Below are positions 41,454-44,866 of a DNA stretch of 44,866 nucleotides, piece by piece. Numbering within the stretch: position 1 is the stretch's first letter; each line of letters starts with the position of its first letter. The DNA is from Actinomycetes bacterium (GTDB taxonomy: Bacteria; Actinomycetota; Acidimicrobiia; Acidimicrobiales; Bog-793). Position numbers and translations under genes: made by a program. The notes below the pieces were generated by a model. The model was given only the letters and a program-made list of their open reading frames with translations, was not told the origin of the DNA and did no database searches. The stretch spans positions 1 through 44,866 of the forward strand of contig JAJZKA010000011.1 of the NCBI GenBank assembly GCA_021809805.1, read 5' to 3'.

Positions 41454-42788
41454 CTACCAGTTGGGCCAGCCGAGCGGCAACGCGCCGCTCGGCGCGTTCT
41501 GCTCGACCCCGCCGGGCGCACCGAGACTCGTGAGGAGTGTCGAGAAGTTGGCGCCGAAGGCCGTCGTGTTGTTGCCGTAGAACTGGCCGGCCGCCGCGGC
41601 CATGGTGTCGCCAAGACTCCCGTTCGCCCAGCCGGTTTCAATCCCGTCCGGGCCACCGTAGACCGTGCCGATCACGGTGTCGGCGTTGACCGACTGGCCG
41701 ACACTCACCGTCGGGTTGATGTCCTCTGCGGCGTAGACGACCATTCCGGCTGCGGGGCCGTTGGTGAGGCGGTAGGTGATGTAGGTACCGCCCGGCCACC
41801 CCCCATTGACGGTGCTCAGCACCACGCCGTCGCCGATGGCGAAGATCGGGCCGTAGCCGCTGTAGTCCACGCCCTGGTCGATGCGCTCTGGGCTGAGGCC
41901 GGCGATGCCGCGTAACGGGTCGAGGTAGCCGGTTGGCGCAGCGACCTGGCTCGGCGCCGCGAGCGGGCCGTTGACGACCCGGTGGGTGACGGCACGGCGG
42001 GGGGCCATGCGTACGTGCGCCCGAGCAGGGGCTGGCGGCGGCACCGGCATCGTGGTCGAGGTGGCCGCCGCTGCAGCGGCCGCTGCGGCTTCGGCACGGG
42101 CGAGTGCTTGTTCCTGGGCGCGCTGGGCGGCCGCCTGGCGGGCGGCCGCCGCGGCGAGCAATCCCTGCAGGTTGCCCCGCACCCCTGACAGCAGCTGCTC
42201 GTCTTGGGCAACGGCCTGGTTGGCGACCTGCTCGGCGCTTCGCAGCTGGCGTAGCGTCGTGCGCTCTCGCTGGCCCTCGATGCGCAGCACCGTGCGGGCG
42301 ACGCTGATGCGATGGCGTGCGAGCGAGTAGTTCGTGAGCACCTGATCGAAGCGACTGGTCGCGACGTTGGCGTACACGCTCGCGAGGTCCGAGTTTGCGC
42401 TCGGTGTCCCGATCCCGACGCCCGTCGAGCCTCCTGCGACATACGCGCTGATCGCTACTTGGCGGACTTCGCCCGTCAGGCGGGCAACGGTGCCGCGTTC
42501 GCTCACGAGCTCTTGGGAGGCCCGTGCCACGTGCGCTTTGATGGTGTTCTCGCGGGCCTGGGTGGCGTTGGCGCGCCCCACCAGGGTTTGAACGGTCGCG
42601 CCCTCCTGGGCGATCTCGGCTTCGAGGCGGCCGATGCGCGAACGGTCTCCCGATACGCTCGCCGCGACTGCGGGGTGGGTCGAGACGTTTAGCGCGACTC
42701 CCGCGAGGGAAGCACCAGAGAGTCCGGCCACCACCAACGCCGCCGTTTGAAGCCGGGCGCGCGTTGAGCGGCTGCTTTGTCGCGCCAT
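41454..42788 (-). CDS. Secreted coiled-coil protein with a zinc-ligand-less LytM/M23-like domain
   Basis: A ~444-residue exported protein. A signal peptide (basic RSTRARLQ, hydrophobic ALVVAGLSGASLAGVAL, then AVAAS) is followed by coiled-coil regions (~45-240: RIGRLEAEIAQEGATVQTLV, TTLRQLRSAEQVANQ, a long Ala/Gln/Arg helix) and an Ala/Pro linker. The C-terminal domain (~285-400) has M23 fold marks (GVDYSGYGPIFAIGDGVVLSTV; VSVGQSVNADTVIGTVYGG), but the zinc site H-x-G-V-D reads D-Q-G-V-D and the HxH strand reads VYAAED. It is likely an inactive regulator of cell-wall hydrolases, as EnvC-type proteins are. A GTG at 42791 is an alternative start. Confidence 0.85.
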   Translation of the reverse strand: MARQSSRSTRARLQTAALVVAGLSGASLAGVALNVSTHPAVAASVSGDRSRIGRLEAEIAQEGATVQTLVGRANATQARENTIKAHVARASQELVSERGTVARLTGEVRQVAISAYVAGGSTGVGIGTPSANSDLASVYANVATSRFDQVLTNYSLARHRISVARTVLRIEGQRERTTLRQLRSAEQVANQAVAQDEQLLSGVRGNLQGLLAAAAARQAAAQRAQEQALARAEAAAAAAAAATSTTMPVPPPAPARAHVRMAPRRAVTHRVVNGPLAAPSQVAAPTGYLDPLRGIAGLSPERIDQGVDYSGYGPIFAIGDGVVLSTVNGGWPGGTYITYRLTNGPAAGMVVYAAEDINPTVSVGQSVNADTVIGTVYGGPDGIETGWANGSLGDTMAAAAGQFYGNNTTAFGANFSTLLTSLGAPGGVEQNAPSGALPLGWPNW

Positions 42789-42957
42789 CACGGGGGCAGA
42801 ACCGTATCGGCTTATTTGACTCCCGTCGAGCCTTTGCCCCCTGACCAGGAGGTTTCACGCGCCCGTGGAGCAGTCGCCCCTGCTTACGGTTTTACGACCG
42901 TCCGAGGGGGCATCACTGGCCCCAATGGGCAGCGCAGCCCTACGAGGAGGCCGGTCG

Positions 42958-44121
42958 GTGGATTCGCTTTCGTGCCCAGCGCACAGCAGTGCAGAGCTCG
43001 AGCGGCTCGCCTGGCGCATCGGTGCCGAGGTTGCCGCGCCTGCGGCTGGCGATGTCGACCAACGCGCTCGGTTCCCGCTTGAGGCGGTTGCTGCGATGCG
43101 CAAGGAGCGCTTGCTCGCCGCGTTGATCCCCAAAGCCGATGGTGGTCTGGGTTTCACCGTCCAGGAGATGGTCGGCGCGCTGCGGGCGATCGCGACCCAC
43201 TGCCCTTCGAGCGCGCTCGTCCTCGCGATGCACTCGGTCGAAGTCGACACGCTCGTGCGTCACGGGACCACGCCGGGCCTGCGCGCGCTGCTCGAGGAGG
43301 TCGCGACCAGCCAGCTCCTCATCGGCAACGCCAGCAGCGAAGTCGGCCTTGGTGGCGCCGCGGGCCGCAGCCGGTGCGCGCTCGAGCAGCACGACGGCGG
43401 GCTGTTCCTCGACAAGCAGGTGCTTGCGATCTCCTATGGCGAATACGCCGACGCGGTCGTGGCGACGTGCCGGAGAACGCCAGACAGTGCAGAGACCGAC
43501 CAGATCCTCGTCGTCTGCCGGCGCCCGGCAATGCGGCTCACGGCAACATCGACCTGGAACACGAGCGGATTGCGCGGCACGTGCTCGCATGGCTATCACC
43601 TCCAGTCCCCGGTTGAGGCGGACCTCGTCTTCCCGGCGCCGTTCGCGACGATCGCCGGCCGGGGGGCGGCGCAGGTTCGCCAACTGCTCCTCAGCGCGGT
43701 GTGGGTCGGCATCGCCGAGGCGGCGGTTGCGACGGCGCATCAGCACGTGCTCCGCCGCGCTCCTGGACCCCTCGTGCTCGATACGACGCGCCTCGCCGAG
43801 CTGGTAGGTCTCCTCAACAAGTCGCGCAGCCTCCTTCAAAGCGCGTGTCATTGGTTCGAGCGCGTCGAGCCTGATCGCGAGGCAGTGGAGAGCGCCGGGA
43901 TGATGATCGCCTTGCGCAACTTGAAAGTGGGCACCTCGCGTCTCGCCGCGGAGGCGGCGACCGGAGCGCTCGCGATCTGTGGGATCGAGGGCTACCGGCG
44001 CGACAGTCGGTCCAGTCTGGATCGGATCATCCGCGACGCCCACGGTGGCTTGGTGATGGTGAGCAATGACCGTCATCTCGAGGAGAGCGCCGCTGTGCTG
44101 CGGGCATGGAAGGCAATCTGA
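42958..44121 (+). CDS. Acyl-CoA dehydrogenase family protein
   Basis: A 387-residue flavoprotein-type protein. The N-terminal helical domain (LERLAWRIGAEVAAPAAGDVDQRARFPLEAVAAMRKERLLAALIPKADGG is split across ~12-60) is followed by the middle beta domain (TSTWNTSGLRGTCSHGYHLQ, a conserved W-x-T-x-G-x-R-G-T turn) and the C-terminal helices (LLSAVWVGIAEAAVATAHQHVLRR; DGGL/IIRDAHGGLVMVSNDR). The usual catalytic Glu is not obvious, so it may be a monooxygenase-type or dehydrogenase-like member. The GTG at 42958 follows GAGGAGG at ideal spacing, better than the ATG at 42865. The substrate is unknown. Confidence 0.85.
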   Translation: MDSLSCPAHSSAELERLAWRIGAEVAAPAAGDVDQRARFPLEAVAAMRKERLLAALIPKADGGLGFTVQEMVGALRAIATHCPSSALVLAMHSVEVDTLVRHGTTPGLRALLEEVATSQLLIGNASSEVGLGGAAGRSRCALEQHDGGLFLDKQVLAISYGEYADAVVATCRRTPDSAETDQILVVCRRPAMRLTATSTWNTSGLRGTCSHGYHLQSPVEADLVFPAPFATIAGRGAAQVRQLLLSAVWVGIAEAAVATAHQHVLRRAPGPLVLDTTRLAELVGLLNKSRSLLQSACHWFERVEPDREAVESAGMMIALRNLKVGTSRLAAEAATGALAICGIEGYRRDSRSSLDRIIRDAHGGLVMVSNDRHLEESAAVLRAWKAI

Positions 44122-44727
44122 TTCGCGACAATGTCGAGCAGGGGTCCTTCGGGGCGATGCCGAAAGGGTTCGATCGATCGGCGCTATCGGAGAGCGAGAG
44201 GTTGCGTCGATCCTCGACGATTTTGCGTTCTCCGTGATGTCGTGGAGCTGAGTGGATGCTGGCGTCGTGGCGTGTCCGCGTCTTCTTGAATGCACGCCAC
44301 CGAGTGAGCTCACCTGCGCGGTGCCGGAATCCCGCTGACCCGAAGTTGCCCACATCGTCGAGTACCGACTTTCCCGGCTCCGATCCGCTGGACTGGTGGA
44401 TCGCACGCGCCCGCACGCGGCGTCGGGCTCGGCGCCAGGAACACCAGGTTGGAAGTCGCCTTGCGGCCGGCGAGGTAGCTCCGACGACCCGAGCACCGTT
44501 GCGAGTCAGCCACCAAAAGAACGACGGCCATCGCCGGCCTCGACGCGGCGCTCGTCGAGTCGGGGCGAGCATCGGGATGCGCTTCGAGTCGTGGCTGCGA
44601 CAACGCTCAGGACAAAGCACTACGTGACCTGGTAAAACGCGCAAACGTTGCCTGACGCGGCACTCGTGGTCCCGCCGATAAGTACATCGGTGTAATTTGA
44701 AGGCGTCCTCGCGAGCTGGGGGTCGTC
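44122..44727. other. Gene-poor stretch before the IS630-type element
   Basis: About 600 bases with no recognised gene. Short frames on both strands are of mixed composition; a minus-strand piece (NLSLSDSADRSNPFGIAPKD) is protein-like but isolated. Near the right end, TACATCGGTGTA (44682-44693) is a small dyad that could belong to the end of the insertion sequence starting at 44728. Confidence 0.45.
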
Positions 44728-44866
44728 ATGTCTCGTCGCTCACCCTTCGAAGTGCGACTCTCGCCGGAGGAACGGGCCGTTCTCGAGCAACGGGCGGTGT
44801 CGCGGACGGTCTCGCACGCCGCAGTCGTTCGGGCGCGGATCGTGCTCCTGGCGGCGGAAGGCGTGC
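44728..44866 (+). CDS. IS630-family transposase, N-terminal part (cut by the window end)
   Basis: The first 46 codons of a frame from ATG 44728 that runs off the window. The sequence FEVRLSPEERAVLEQRAVSR and VVRARIVLLAAEGV matches the N-terminal helix-turn-helix region of IS630-type transposases (LS-x-EER-x-x-LE...VVRARI-x-LLAAEG), which bind the element ends before DDE catalysis at a TA target. CTGGGGG precedes the start. Only the N-terminus is visible, so intactness cannot be judged. Confidence 0.8.
   Translation, partial: MSRRSPFEVRLSPEERAVLEQRAVSRTVSHAAVVRARIVLLAAEGV

Noticed and set aside
41434-41460. tRNA-like 3' end (GGGTGCTCGAGCC followed by CTCCTACCA), with a 16-base match at 31175-31190
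   Set aside because: The T-loop lacks TTC and the stem does not pair; no D-arm or anticodon arm can be drawn, and it overlaps the end of the LytM-like gene. CTCGAG-rich words are common in this genome.

Overview
The window is high-GC chromosomal DNA with frequent GTG starts, genes overlapping by 4 bases (ATGA/GTGA) and short intergenic gaps. Several markers point to the Actinobacteria: two F420-dependent-type oxidoreductases, a DUF6458 protein, the order rimO-pgsA-cinA-recA, a TCGAAC-N4-GTT type SOS box before recA, and a 6C-type small RNA with two C6 hairpin loops. The general look fits an acidimicrobiial or related deep-branching lineage, but that placement is inference. No rRNA, tRNA or CRISPR array was found.

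Layout. Positions 1-1610 are weakly coding, with only small or partial frames. Positions 1611-6054 hold a PEBP-like protein, a receiver-HATPase fusion, thiM-thiE, two F420/flavin oxidoreductases and a DinB-like protein. Positions 6458-9385 hold a DUF6458 protein, a UvrD-type helicase and an alpha/beta hydrolase. Positions 9382-17163 form a conserved block of cell-wall, translation and DNA-repair genes: membrane-anchored MurF-like ligase, ddl, PH-domain protein, rimO, pgsA, cinA and recA. Positions 17457-18776 carry a DsbA-like protein and an unknown protein.

Positions 18902-26616 are an alpha-glucoside-type uptake locus. Two permeases, a binding protein and a LacI regulator lie on the minus strand; a GH13 glucosidase and an MsmK/UgpC-type ATPase lie on the plus strand, with LacI-type operators between the two arms. 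Positions 26658-30599 carry a GNAT protein, a LysR regulator and three overlapping UxaA-family genes. The two larger UxaA paralogues have each lost the opposite half of the enzyme. A 6C RNA gene follows, then a perfect 76-bp tandem duplication and a GH20-like hydrolase.

Positions 33740-40596 are a tightly overlapping five-gene minus-strand operon: membrane protein, fatty-acyl-reductase/HAD fusion, zinc alcohol dehydrogenase, LarA-like protein and PlsC acyltransferase. It is the best candidate for an undescribed pathway, probably in lipid biosynthesis. The right end holds a sirtuin, a zinc-ligand-less LytM protein, an acyl-CoA dehydrogenase-like protein, a gene-poor stretch and the start of an IS630-type transposase that runs off the window.
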